NCBI GenBank assembly: GCA_007449985.2
Contig: VIIQ02000031.1
Span: 496,001 to 560,000, forward strand
Length of the DNA: 64,000 bases
Direction of reading: 5' to 3'
DNA from: Desmodesmus armatus
Lineage: Eukaryota; Chlorophyta; Chlorophyceae; Sphaeropleales; Scenedesmaceae
Shown here: piece after piece, positions 49,201-59,641 of the stretch
Layout: each line of letters starts with the position of its first letter
Numbering within the stretch: the first letter of the stretch is position 1
Translations under genes and position numbers: made by a program
The notes under the pieces: model-generated
Databases searched by the model: none
Seen by the model: only the letters and a program-made list of their open reading frames with translations
What the model was told of the DNA's origin: nothing

Positions 49201-52200
49201 TGCAGCAGCTGGCCGGCCATGGCCATGGCAACACATGCATAGCTGCCGGCTTGTACCATGCAGTGAAATGATGTTGGGGAAAATCAGTGAAGATTGGACC
49301 CAGGCCCACTCACATTCATCGACTGCGGCGCCGCCATTCTTGAACCCCCACGCGAGGTTTTCCCCAACGCCCTGTGTGTTTGAGGGGCTGTTGGGGCAGC
49401 CCCCAGCCACACCCTGGGCAGAGGCTGCCAGCGCCTCATCCCACTCCAGGGAGGGGCCTGGTGCCGCGCCCTGTAGAAGTTGTGGGCGGCGAGCACGTCC
49501 TGCATGCCTGCCGGCAGCCCCAGCTGCTGCTGTTGCTGCTGCTGGAGCGGTGCCTGAGGGGTGGTGCTCCCCTGGCCACCAGCCATCGCTGCCGGCTGTT
49601 GCTGCTGAGCGGGGAGTGGTACTGCAGCAGTTGGCTGGTAGATGGGTTGATAGGCGCCTGGTGCGGGCTGCTGCACTACTTGCTGGGGTGGCAGAGCCTG
49701 TGGGAGCTGTCCGTACTGGTTGGGCACGCCAGCAGCTGGGACCTGCTGGGGTACATACCCCTGCTGTGGGATGTACCCCTGGGGAGGAGGCTGGTACTGC
49801 TGCTGCTGTTGTGGGGCATAGTAACCGGCTGGCTGTTGGGCGGGGACGTAGCCGGCTGGGGCGTAGCCAGCTGGCGCATAGCCAGGTTGCTGCGGGTACA
49901 TCGGCGTCGGCTGCATGACGGGGTACACGGGTTGCTGCTGGGGTGGGGCGTAGCCGTAGCCGTAGCCAGGAGGTGGCACATCTCGGCGATCGTCTCTCAA
50001 ACCTGTGGCTAGCCCGCCAAAGACCCGCTCCAAAGCACCCGCCTCTTTGACTGGCGCATGCTTGACAGTGGAGGCAGTCGCTGCTGCAGCAGCATTAGTG
50101 GCTTTGGGGCCTTTTTCTTGTTGCTTGTGCTGAGATTCCTGTTGCTCTGCCTTACCCAGCCTCACTGCTGAATCCCAGCTGCGGAACTGGCGGATGGCGT
50201 TCTTGGGAGCCTGCGCTGCCATTACCTGCGCAGGCTCCTCACGACAAAAAACGGCACCCTTCTTCTGGTCCTTCGCTGGTGCGGACTCGCGCACGTAGCT
50301 GTCCCCGGCATCCTTCAGCTGTCGCGTGGGCTTCTTCTGGTCCTTCGCTCGTGCGGATTCACGCACGTATATGTCCCCGGCATCCATCAGCTGTCGCGTG
50401 GGCTTCTTCTGGTCCTTCGCTGGTGCGGATTCACGCACGTAGATGTCCCCGGCATCCATCAGCTGTCGCGCAGGGCGAAACGAGCGCCCAGCCCGTTTCG
50501 CCCCCTCACGAAAAAACCTGCTCCCCTTCTCTCCTGCATCACGAGGTCGGCTCCCAGACTCGCCTGCATCGTGGATAGCGCGAGCTCTGCTGCCCGCCTC
50601 GTATGGCTCCTTCATTGGAGCTGCAAAAACCTCGGAGGCTGCTGCAACGACCGAGGGCTGAACACCAGCAGGTGCAGCGATGGGTTTGCTGACGGCCCCA
50701 GAGGTGACATCAGCTGTAGGGGCGGGTATTGGGACGCTGGGTGCAGGCTGAGCGGTTGAAGGCTCGACCCGTGGCGCTGCCATAGGGGCGTCTTGGGGCT
50801 TGTTAACAGGCGCTTCTTGGGGCTTGCTGACAGCACCAGTTGGAGTGTCAGCTCCAGGTGCTGCAGTAGTGGTGCTTGGAGTGGTGATGCTGCTGGTCGC
50901 GACAGGCTGGGCGCCGTTGTCCTTCTCTGTTGCGAGGACGACACCCTCCGGCACGTACTTTGCCAAGATGGGTTCTGGCACGTACTGCTTGACAACGCTG
51001 GTGGGGAGGTACTGTTGCCAGCCGACCACTGCACGCTGGGGCTCCTTGTGGACGACGGTCTGGCCTGGCTTTGGCACTGGCTGGGCCTCTGGCCGCAGCA
51101 GCTCCATGATGTCTGGCTTGAGGTACTGCTCCAGCACCACCCATGGCAGGTACTTCTGGATGACGTCTGTGGGGATGAACTTCTGCCAGTCTGTCATGAC
51201 GATCACCTGTCATGCGAGCACAGCAGCAGCATTGTCAAAAGGGGCAGCGGCAGCGTGTCAGTACTGTATTCGGCAGTAAGCACACAGCGCCGGTCAGAAA
51301 CAGTGTTGCAGCAGGCGCATACAGGCGTGGTGCATCTGCAGTGAACCTCCTGCAGTCAGTGTCCACGACCCTTCAGGCTGAAGGTTGCCGCTGTTTGTGC
51401 ATCGCGCATTCTGCGTCCTTGCTGCCGTGCACAGCAGCAATACTGGTGCCAGCGTCGCAGCCCAAGGCAATGAACCCTAGTGGTTGTGTCGCCAAGCTCA
51501 TGTGTGGATGATACACGAAGGCACACCGGACCCTCTTCCCCTCACCTGGCCAGGCTTTGGCACGTAGCCGAAGTTCTTCAGCTCGCCGTATCTGGGCTGT
51601 GGCAAGCCGCGCGTGGTCTCGCCGCTTGGGTCGTACATCAGGTAGCTGGGGCTGCCGTCAGGCTTGGTGCCTGTGACGTACTGCTGGCCAGGAGCAGGCA
51701 CCTGGGTGGTCCACAGGTTGAAGTCCACAGAGCCGCCGTAATTGACCAGGTTGCCTGTGACAGCACCAGCAAACATCAGGCATAGGTTTCTAAATCACTG
51801 TGCAATGCTTGTGAGAGCAGCAGCAAACAGCAGCCATGGGCTTCTAAATCACTGTGCGATCACTGCGCAACTGGCAGGCCGATGGTAGGACTGTGGCTGT
51901 GACTTTGCTGTGCCCAAACATGCACCGCGCAGTTGTGACATGTGAGTGCCGCTGCCCCACCTCCATCTGTGAGAGCAAAGTGAGCAGCCAGCGCCTGCAC
52001 TGCACTTTGCAGGGAGCGCCCCGCCCAACCAAATGTTGCGCTCCAGGCCCGATGCGACTGACAAGAGGCATGTGACCATGCACAAACCATACAGCTCTTC
52101 AGCCGATAGATCCACCCTCCATCACCCACCACCTACCCGCTGGTGTGAACTGGCAGATCCAGGTCCTGAAGCTGCAGCGCAGGTTGGCGGCGCACCCGAT

Positions 52201-53375
52201 CTTGCCAACATCCCGCCACACCATCTGCGTGAAGTGGCCGGTGTTCTCTGCAAAGCCAGGGGCGTTGAAGTTGTAGAATTGGATCTGTGTGACGAGGCAT
52301 GTGGAGTCAAGAGCAGGCGCAAGGTGCAGGATGGTTAGGGGTTGGGGTGTTGGGGTTGGGAGTTAGGCTCAAAGCAGGTGGGGCGACACGAGTTGCGATA
52401 GTTGTGGCGCAATATTGATTGGGTGATGATGTGTGAGACAGCAGCTGCAAAGCCCTGGGTTATTGGGATGGGTGACGCTCATGGATAGAGCAGGTCATAC
52501 AGCATGCTGTACAAGTGCTTAGGTGAAGGGCACCTACACCACGGACTACTGTGTGTGCACACACGTATCATACGCTGCTGTTGACTTCCCGCAAGGCCCA
52601 CTACTGCTGCTGTATACCATACATGGGGTCTGTTCATGTTTGACCATGAATATGTCTGCACCCTGTGGAGCAGACGCACCCCTCTTACCTCGTCATACCA
52701 ATCTCTCATCGCATGGTTGAAGTCCTGATGGCCCCATGCCAGGTTCTCCCCTATGCCCTGCTGCCCGGAGTGGCCCTTGGGGCAGCCAACGACGTAATTG
52801 TAGGCATTCCACGCAAGGCTCCAGTCCCATGTCAGCAGCTGCACTCCATGTCTGTAGCGTAACTCGTTATGTTTGTCGACCAACCACTTCATGAGCGGCT
52901 CTGGCTCGCCTGACATCTGCTGCATGAGTTTCCGACTGCTGCTGCTGCTGCCTGCATGGCCAACAAAGCAAGGGTCAGCTGAGTGTGGGGTGATGAAATG
53001 TGAAGCTGGTTGCTGAGTCCGTGCTTCGAAGTCACCAAAAAGGCCAGGCACACACCCCAAAGCAACAACACAGCACAGCAGATGCAGCTGCAGTTGTGCA
53101 TGAGGGAGCACTGGTTTGTCTGTGAACTTGCCCAGACCCCAGGCTGCATCTTGAAGTTTGCTGATCTCAGACTTTGCTACTGTATTGATGCATGAAAAAG
53201 GTCACATCTGATGTGCCAAGCCACGTCTTTGCATGGCTTCTGTGAGTTGACCGCCAAACTCACCATGCCCACCGCCTATGACAAGAACGGAGTCAAGCAG
53301 CGGGGATACATCTGCTGAAACTATTCCTGGCGCTGCTAATAGCCAGATCAGGGCAGCAGCTGCTGCCCACGCCAT
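37586..53375 (-). CDS. Giant secreted protein with nine tandem CAP (SCP/PR-1) domains
   Basis: One signal peptide ([21 protein letters not shown]) leads nine CAP domains joined by Pro/Gln/Ala-rich linkers, about 2,740 residues. Exons: 53375..53264, 52951..52689, 52284..52137, 51754..51546, 51206..49314, 49041..48883, 48396..47382, 46977..46857, 46477..45887, 45659..45488, 45026..44879, 44676..44468, 44120..44012, 43588..43134, 42776..42621, 42475..42328, 42084..41774, 41605..41496, 41320..41095, 40677..40055, 39792..39479, 39162..38799, 38564..38436, 38239..38046, 37638..37586. All introns are GT-AG and every phase fits except three one-base breaks in C runs (near 49455, 46961, 46217). Each CAP unit has GEN, WYxE, GHFTxxVW and CxYxPPGN motifs, usually followed by NxxGxDWSxQVxP. 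CAP proteins are extracellular; sterol or lipid binding and antimicrobial roles are known elsewhere, but the role here is unknown. No inner unit has a signal peptide or start context, arguing against nine genes. Confidence 0.85.
38046..38840 (-). other. CAP domain I (C-terminal)
   Basis: Exons 22 (end), 23 and 24. CPGGHSG, GENLAWG, WYNE and GHFTQLVW are intact. The last small exon adds [16 protein letters not shown] and the stop. Confidence 0.9.
39479..40085 (-). other. CAP domain H
   Basis: Almost entirely in exon 21, with no intron inside the core. CPKGHSG, GENLAWG, WYDE and GHFTQLVW are intact. Confidence 0.9.
40922..40949. repeat. 28-bp perfect palindrome in a multi-CAP intron
   Basis: The half-site GATTTCTCCAGAGA is followed immediately by its reverse complement, centred on AGATCT. 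It lies in the intron between exons 19 and 20. Confidence 0.95.
41124..41830 (-). other. CAP domain G
   Basis: Exons 17 (end), 18 and 19. CPLKHST, GESLGWG (GEN becomes GES), WYNE and GHFTAMVW are present. Confidence 0.88.
42328..43175 (-). other. CAP domain F, cavity residues lost
   Basis: Exons 14 (end), 15 and 16. The first His is Tyr (CSFGYSG), the second Glu is Gln (WYAQ) and the last His is Leu (GLFTAMVW); only the Glu of GEK remains. The fold cysteines and CHYSPPG are kept. Confidence 0.88.
43388..44510 (-). other. CAP domain E
   Basis: Exons 12 (end), 13 and 14. CPNGHSG, GENMAWG, WYNE and GHFTALVW are intact. Its second half is nearly identical to that of unit C. Confidence 0.9.
44879..45935 (-). 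other. CAP domain D
   Basis: Exons 9 (end), 10 and 11. It reads [17 protein letters not shown], so the first His is displaced; WYHE and GHFSQMVW are present. The 42-nt tandem duplication lies at its exon 10 donor. Confidence 0.85.
45398..45514. repeat. 42-nt tandem repeat carrying a splice donor
   Basis: There are two full units (45398-45439, 45440-45481) and a 33-nt third. Each contains the minus-strand CATGAG/GTGAGG donor of exon 10, so three in-frame donors 42 nt apart exist. Confidence 0.9.
46280..47420 (-). other. CAP domain C
   Basis: Exons 7 (end), 8 and 9. CPDGHSG, GENMAWG, WYNE and GHFTALVW are all present. A one-base break sits at 46961-46963, at the same codon as in unit B. It is very close in sequence to unit E. 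Confidence 0.85.
46667..46808. ncRNA. Long near-perfect intronic hairpin (candidate small-RNA precursor)
   Basis: The arms 46667-46735 and 46740-46808 are reverse complements with about seven mismatches in 69 bp, and only a few bases form the loop. It sits in intron 8 of the multi-CAP gene. The fold suits an algal miRNA precursor or a young fold-back element; no expression evidence is available. Confidence 0.5.
48883..49522 (-). other. CAP domain B
   Basis: End of exon 5 plus exon 6. The first cavity His is missing (CPNSPSN), while GENLAWG, WYKE and GHFTQIVW remain. A one-base frame break lies at a four-base run at 49453-49456, right after the conserved HQ. Confidence 0.85.
50259..50474. repeat. 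Three 72-nt tandem repeats in a multi-CAP linker
   Basis: Units at 50259, 50331 and 50403 encode 24-residue repeats around [18 protein letters not shown] on the minus strand, nearly identical to each other, inside exon 5. Confidence 0.93.
52137..52951 (-). other. CAP domain A
   Basis: Exons 2-3. The cavity residues are intact: [26 protein letters not shown]. An intron splits the unit right after WYDE (phase 0). The following tail ([11 protein letters not shown]) diverges from the DWS motif of the other units. Confidence 0.9.
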
Positions 53376-54605
53376 GGCGCCACGCAACAGCTACGCTGAC
53401 CGCAACAGAGGGGCCTGAACAATATTTTGAATGATCAATAAGGCCTCAGAGTGCCTCTATTGTGCAATTTCCTGTCGATGCAGTGCTTAGGTTGGTTGCA
53501 GGATAGTGTTACTTTGAGGCAGTACCGTATTGCCTCAGTAGCTGCCCAACGATATCGCCTCAAAGTAACACTATCCTGCATCGATGGGAGGATTGCAATT
53601 GGGAGTCATCTGGTCATAAACCCACAATTAACCCAGCGACTGCAAGTGTCAGTTTTGTGACCTCTTGCAACACGTCTGCACGTCAGGGGTGCTGCAGGTT
53701 GCCAACCTTGAGATGCACCACCTGCCATATGGTACGACGGTATGTCTGTCATTCAGCAAGCAAGCTGTCCTACTGGTCAGGCTCGATGCTGTGATTGAGT
53801 TGCATACACAACATCTAGTAGAGGTGAAGAATTGACAGTGCACAAGACCGGAACCTCCTGGTTACCAAACGCCCCACGTGCATGCTGTTGCTACGCAAAG
53901 TGATATACAGCACTGCTGCTGGCAACACATACACACGTCACTCAACTAGGAGCCACTTGGCCACCACACACCACATGCAGCGCTCACACCAACCCGACGC
54001 AACAACAAAGGTCAAGCGCGCACGATGCCGGCATGCAGCACATGCACTACGGCGCCATTGCCGAATGACCCATTGTGCTGCGCACCCCGTCCCTCACGCA
54101 TGACCACCCTCAGCCGATGCAGCCACTGGCAGCAGCACCAGCAACAAGGCACCTCTGAATCCATGTGCTGTGGGCCGCAGACAGCTCCACACGGTGCCTA
54201 GTCGCAGCACCGCCCGTCTCTATTCGCAGTGAAACCCCTTGCAGCCAGGGTGATTGCCCAGCTGATGTGGAAGGCAAGCACCCTGTGACAGTCAATGTGG
54301 CTGCCACTTCAAAGGTGCCCGGAGGCCTGGCACAACCCTTACCCACATGCATGCATACCTGCGCACACAAGCACACTCTATGTCAACCTTGATGTCAACA
54401 CATCCCCCTACGCAAAGCCACACCGCTGCGCACGTCCAACCATGGTTGCTGCTGGATTGGCGCGGCAAACACGCCTGCCTCACCCCGTCACCTGATTGAC
54501 GCCTCAACCTGCCTCAACAAAAGCAACCCGCCTCCTCGGTCACCCAACCACTGCCGCTGCTTGACGTCTCAGCTGCTGCTGCTGCTGCTGCTGCTTAACC
54601 CTCGT
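53376..54605. other. 5' region of multi-CAP and 3' region of ArfGAP
   Basis: Both flanking genes are on the minus strand. Apart from the fold-back at 53498-53579 I see no gene. The interval must include the multi-CAP promoter and the ArfGAP 3' UTR. Confidence 0.5.
53498..53579. repeat. Fold-back with perfect 23-bp arms
   Basis: The arm 53498-53520 (GCAGGATAGTGTTACTTTGA then GGC) and its exact reverse complement 53557-53579 flank a 36-nt loop. It lies about 120-205 bp upstream of the multi-CAP start codon, so it may be in the promoter or 5' UTR; it could also be a short fold-back transposon. Confidence 0.9.
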
Positions 54606-57600
54606 TCAAGCAAATGGGTTGCCCTCGTCAACGGCAGCGGGCGGCGCCGCAGCCACACCCCCTGAAGGTGGAGCTGCAGGAGACGCCATGCCCCACTGCT
54701 GCTGCTGCCCCCACTGCTGCTGCTGCTGCTGGGGGTAGTACCCACCAGGTGTCCCAAACTGCTGCTGCGCTGGCATCCCTGCCGCTTGCATCTGCTGCTG
54801 CACCATGCCAGGACCACCAAACCCACCACCCATCTGCCCATATGCTGCAGCTGCAGGCTGGGCGCCCACACCTGGCCCGGCAGCCATCATGCCTTGCTGC
54901 TGACCCGCACCGCCCGCCACACCAAACTCACTCGGCAGGCGCATGGCAGGTGGGGGAGGGCCGTAGCCGATGCCGCCACTCAATGCCTGCTGCGCTGGCT
55001 GCATGCCTGCGGCCCCACTGGAAGCCGCAGCAGCTGGCAGTGTTGGCTGCGCCTGTGGTCCTCTTGCTGCTGCTGCTGGGGCGCTGCTGCTGCCGCCCGG
55101 CAGAGCTGCCTTGAGGTCCACAAGGTCAGCAAAGGCGTTCCGCTCCGTCACTCCTGCTGTGGCTGAGGACAGCATCCACAGGTTGGCCGCACCTCCCCCA
55201 GAGGTGGGGCCGGAGCCGCCGCTGGTGGGGCCAGAGGTAGGCGGGACCTGCGGCACATGCGGCACAGCAGCTGCTAGTGAGAAGGGGATGGAGACTGCAT
55301 ATGACATACGCAAGTGACCAGAATGTTCATGATGCTGTGAGTAGAACGAATTATGTGGGCGGTGACAAGATTCAATGAAACATGTCAGTGGCAACAAGCT
55401 GGTATATGCACGTACAGCCTGTAGCAACGCCCTGCTAGCCACTGTGACGGCGCATGCGCAGTCCTTGAAGGCGAAAGCCACAACTCTGAGACAGAGGTGA
55501 CACAAGAAGGTTTGTGCGCACATGAGGCAGGAGTAGCAGCACCAATGCAACGCTACAGAAGGATGTTCCTGCACGAATGAGACTTCCTCAACTTCCCCAA
55601 CCCCGCAAAGTTGGTGTTCAGGTCATGCACCACACAACATCCCTCCTGCCATCTCACCTGGCCCATGCCGTATGCTTGGCCCGGCCCACCCAAGGGCATC
55701 TGGCCCGCCATGTACATCTGCCCCGGCATGCCGTAGCCTCCAACAGGCGCGCCCGGCATCCCGTAACCCCCTGGCTGCATACCCCATGCAGGCGCAGCAG
55801 GTGGCGCCCCTGCTGCACTGCTGCGTGGGCTGCTGACACCAGGGTACCCAGCCACCCCGCCCTGCTGCTGCATCTGCTGCTGTAGCTGCTGCTGCTGCTG
55901 GTGCTGCTGCACCTGCTGCTGGTACTGCCACTGCAGCGCTGCCTGCTGCTGCACCTGCCAGGCGAGGTGGGCAGGCACCTGCTGCTGCTGTGGTGCTGCT
56001 GCCGCACCAAATCCAGGCATGCCCATAGCTTGCTGCTGCATTGGGTCCATAGGCGGCCGCATGTGGCCTGCCATGGCTGCCGCCATCTGCTGCTGGTACT
56101 GCATTGCTGCTGCATGCTGGGGCGTCATCATGCCAGCGGCAGGGCCGCCAAATGCAAAGTCCGCAAAGAGGTCCTGCAACAATCAGCACAGGACACAATG
56201 TCAGCGAAACTGTCATGACAAAGGCTTGGGCAGAACACAGGCCACCACAAGGGTTGAGCAGCCGGCGTGTCGAACAACATTGAGAAGTCTTGACGTTCAG
56301 GTTGGCCAGGCTGGTGCTTCAAGGCCTGCCTGCACATTGCAGCACACACTGTAAGTGCAGCAACTTGTTGCGGTGCAGCACAAGACAGCATTCGCTCACC
56401 GGTGCCAGCTCCTTGGCAGGAGGTTTGCCACCCTTGGGGGTGCCGCCCCCAGTGCTTTTGGGCCCCCCTGCACCTCCACCTCCTGTAGAGGCAGGTCCGT
56501 TGCTGATTGGCCCACCACCACCAGCAGGACTGCTGGCGCCAGCAGCAGCTGCTGCAGGAGGCGTGGCAGTCGGCGCAGCAGCAGCAGCAGCTGCCCCAAA
56601 GTCAGCCCAGCCACCGTTGCTCATGCCAGTTGCTGCTTGGTGAGGTGCTGCGGCTGGTGGTGCTGCTGGTGCTGGCACCGACGCAGGAGCGCTGGCAGCT
56701 GGTTGTGATGCAGCAGGGAATGCTGGTGCATCGCCAAAAGCTGCCCAGCCACCAGCTTCTGATGCTCCTCTGGCGGTCACGGCTGCAGGGGTCACGGCTG
56801 CAGGGGTCACGGCTGCAGGGGTCACTGCAGCAGCAGGCTGCTGCTGCTGCTGGGGATGCTGACGCTGCGCCGACACCTGCTGCTGCTGTTGAAAGGGGTC
56901 AAAGCCCCCAGTGCTGTTGGGCGCTGCTGCTGTGGTTGCGGCTGCTGACGGGGCTGCTGGTGTGTGCTGCATTGCCGGCGTGGGCACTGGCTGGCTGGGT
57001 TCAGCAAACGGGTCAAACACTGCTGCTGCTGCAGCCGACGGCCTCCTGCATGAAGACATGGCACACACATTGTCAATTGACAGCCCTGCCTAAACAGTCC
57101 GAAGTCTCGATGACCACGCAACCGTGATGTACTTGTTTCTTGGTCAGACACACAATGGTTGACTGTTTTCAACCAGTGGCGCATCCTTTGTTGCAAGGTT
57201 GATGTACACTGGCAAAGCAAGGACATCACTGCGGGGCCGCTGCGGCCATATGTTATACACAGGGGCAGCAACAGGCACATGCAGCCACATGCATCACACA
57301 GGGGTAACTGAAGTGTGCCGCCACCGTGTGCAGATACCCCCATGCCCCCACAAAGACACACCAACCCAAATCCAGCCTTCACTCACTGCTGCGCATGTGG
57401 AGGTGCAGCAGGTGCCGCTGCAGGCGCAGCACCAGCCGCAGGGGCGGCGGCCTCTGCCGGGCCCTTGCCAGCCACATGCAGCACTGGTGCCCTGTTCCCC
57501 AGGAGCTCCCTGACGTCATGCACCGGGGGGCTGCCGGAGTGTGGGTGGCGCCCCATGCTGAGGCTGGTGGGGGTGCCTGCTGGCGCAACCCTGGCTGTGG

Positions 57601-59641
57601 GAGACGCTGGCAGGCCCTGCGCGACAGTCAAACAGACACACACGCAGACAGACACACACGGACAGAACCCACACCCAGGTCAGTCAACCTCCCACACCAG
57701 CAAATGCCTCAGCAACGGGGTGGTCAGCATGGTGCAGCTTGTCTCAGAGCTGCAGCGGGGGGGGGGGGACTTTTGTTGGGGACGGTCACACAAACACCTC
57801 TCCTTCAATAAACGCTTCAGCGCAAGCTGCTGCGGAAGCCTGACAGACTGAGTGCTGCGGTGACTCCTTATGCTGAGCCCGCCCAAGCTGACGCACCCAC
57901 ACGTCCTGACACGGTGCATGCCCTGCTGAAATGCCAAAACCTGGACATCCCCCAGGTGCCACCATGCAGTGTCCACCCACCTCCTTGGTCGAGCTGCTGC
58001 GGCGGAAGCTGCTGCTGCTGCTGCTCGACAGGCTGGGCGCAATGCCAGCGCCTGCTGCTGCGCCCGCCAGGCCGCCTGTGCCGCTGGAGGCGGCTGAGTC
58101 AGTGGAGCGGCGGGGTATGGGGGCGTCAGCACTGTAGAAGCGCTTGTCCACAAACACAGTCTGGATCCAGCCCTTCGTCCGTTGAGGGTTCCTGCAGGCA
58201 ACACACAGCGACAGCAGTGCCGCGGACATGGGCACGTGGGACCAGGAGCCTGCATGGAGCTCCACATGGGGATGCCAACACACATGGTGACCTTGATGCT
58301 GCATTGCTGCCGAGGGGGGACCCAAATTGGCAGGGGACCGCGATGACACAACAATGTCACGTTGTGAGCACGTCAAGATCGAGTTGCTGGGCAAGTTGCT
58401 TGACGCAGTGCGCACCGATACTGATAGTGCAAGCTTGACATGAGTGCAGCAGCAGCCACAAACACGAGCAGCGCCACAGCAGGTGTGTCTGTGTGCACCT
58501 CACCTGTCTGTTGGTTTGGCCACGTCCTTGCCGGGCGTGTACCTGGCAAGCCACCTGTAAGCTGCCACCTGCAGCACAAGGCAACGCGACACGGCAAACA
58601 TGCAGTGCCTTGCAAAGTCAACATTGCAGGCTCCCAACATTGCAGGCTCCCAACAACACGTGACATTCCACTGTCTGCGCTTGCAGCCACTAGCACGAGG
58701 ATGCTGCAGCTTGGTGCCCAACACACACATGGTGAGAGCTGCTGCACACGGTGAGCCACTCTGGCACCCCAATTCATTCAAGTGTTCTTGGCACTGATGC
58801 GGGTCAGAATCATTGTGCGTGCTCCAGCATGCATGATGTCTGTGTCTCAGCACACCGCTAGGCTGCGGTGCCCCTGCTCAGGTGCCGCTGGGTCCACCAG
58901 CGCAGGAGCCAGCAGCACACCTGGTTGCCGCCCTGCTGCATCTGCTCCACCTCGTGGGCCGAGTAGTCTGCCAGCGTGACAGACTTGACTCTGTGTCCGA
59001 GGTTCATGCTGCGCGCAGCAGGATTGGGTTGTGGAGAGGGTGGCGGCAGGGGTTTAGCAAGAATGCAGAGCAGACATGGACCACATGATGCTTTATGCAG
59101 TCCCAACACGAAACAGGGAAGCACATGACATTGCACCTGCGCTGACTTTGAGTTTGTCCTGGTGAGCGGCCGCCCATCAAAAGCAACATGATGGCCTGTG
59201 GCAGTGAGGGGGACTAACACCAACTCTCCAGCAGCCCCCGCCTGTGCCGCTGAAAGCTGGATGTGACAAGCCGGTTGTGCTGATGGGTGGGAGCGTGCTT
59301 GTGACGCCAAGAATAATCTCGAACACATTGGTAGCAGCAGGCACCGTTGAATACTCACTGGACACCGCTGCATGGTGTGCAGACAAAGATGCTGAACTGG
59401 GGTACGTAATAGGTGGTGCCCTGCATTGCAAAAGACAGCAGGCGCAGGCTCCCTCACAAGTCTTGGCCAGGACTGTTCAAAAGGTTCAAAGAGATAACAA
59501 CCAGAACCAAGTCCCTCTGAGACTCCTCTGCACTGCCAAGCCCCCAAATACCCTCACCAGCTGTTCACAGTCCCAGCAGCGCTTGTTGTCAGGCAGGGCC
59601 CTGAGCTCAGCCACCTGGGCTGCAAGTCTCTTGGCCTGCAT
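54606..59641 (-). CDS. AGFG/AGD14-like ArfGAP with DPF and NPF motifs
   Basis: A zinc-finger ArfGAP of the AGFG/AGD14 group, linked to clathrin vesicle traffic. Nine exons: 59641..59558, 59420..59359, 59008..58921, 58568..58504, 58191..57981, 57616..57387, 57045..56400, 56173..55658, 55247..54606; all in phase, 847 residues. The zinc finger has exact CX2CX16CX2C spacing (Cys22, 25, 42, 45): KRCWDCEQL and FVCTPCSGVH. It continues with GHRVKSVTLADYSAHEVEQM, RWLARYTPGKD and WIQTVFVDKRFYSADA. The catalytic arginine, expected four residues after the last Cys, is Met50. The rest is Ala/Gln/Pro-rich with FDPFAEP and FDPFQQQ (AP2-ear-type DPF), GGWAAFGD and GGWADFGA, LFADFAFGG, and a terminal EGNPFA (EH-domain-type NPF). 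The shape is that of an endocytic adaptor; GAP activity is doubtful. Confidence 0.88.
56781..56825. repeat. Three 15-nt repeats coding VTPAA
   Basis: The unit GGCTGCAGGGGTCAC (plus strand) is repeated three times exactly inside exon 7 of the ArfGAP gene, giving VTPAA repeats. Confidence 0.95.

Noticed and set aside
37586..53375. Nine separate single-CAP genes
   Set aside because: No inner unit has a signal peptide or plausible ATG, and exons run through each linker into the next CAP unit with matching phases.
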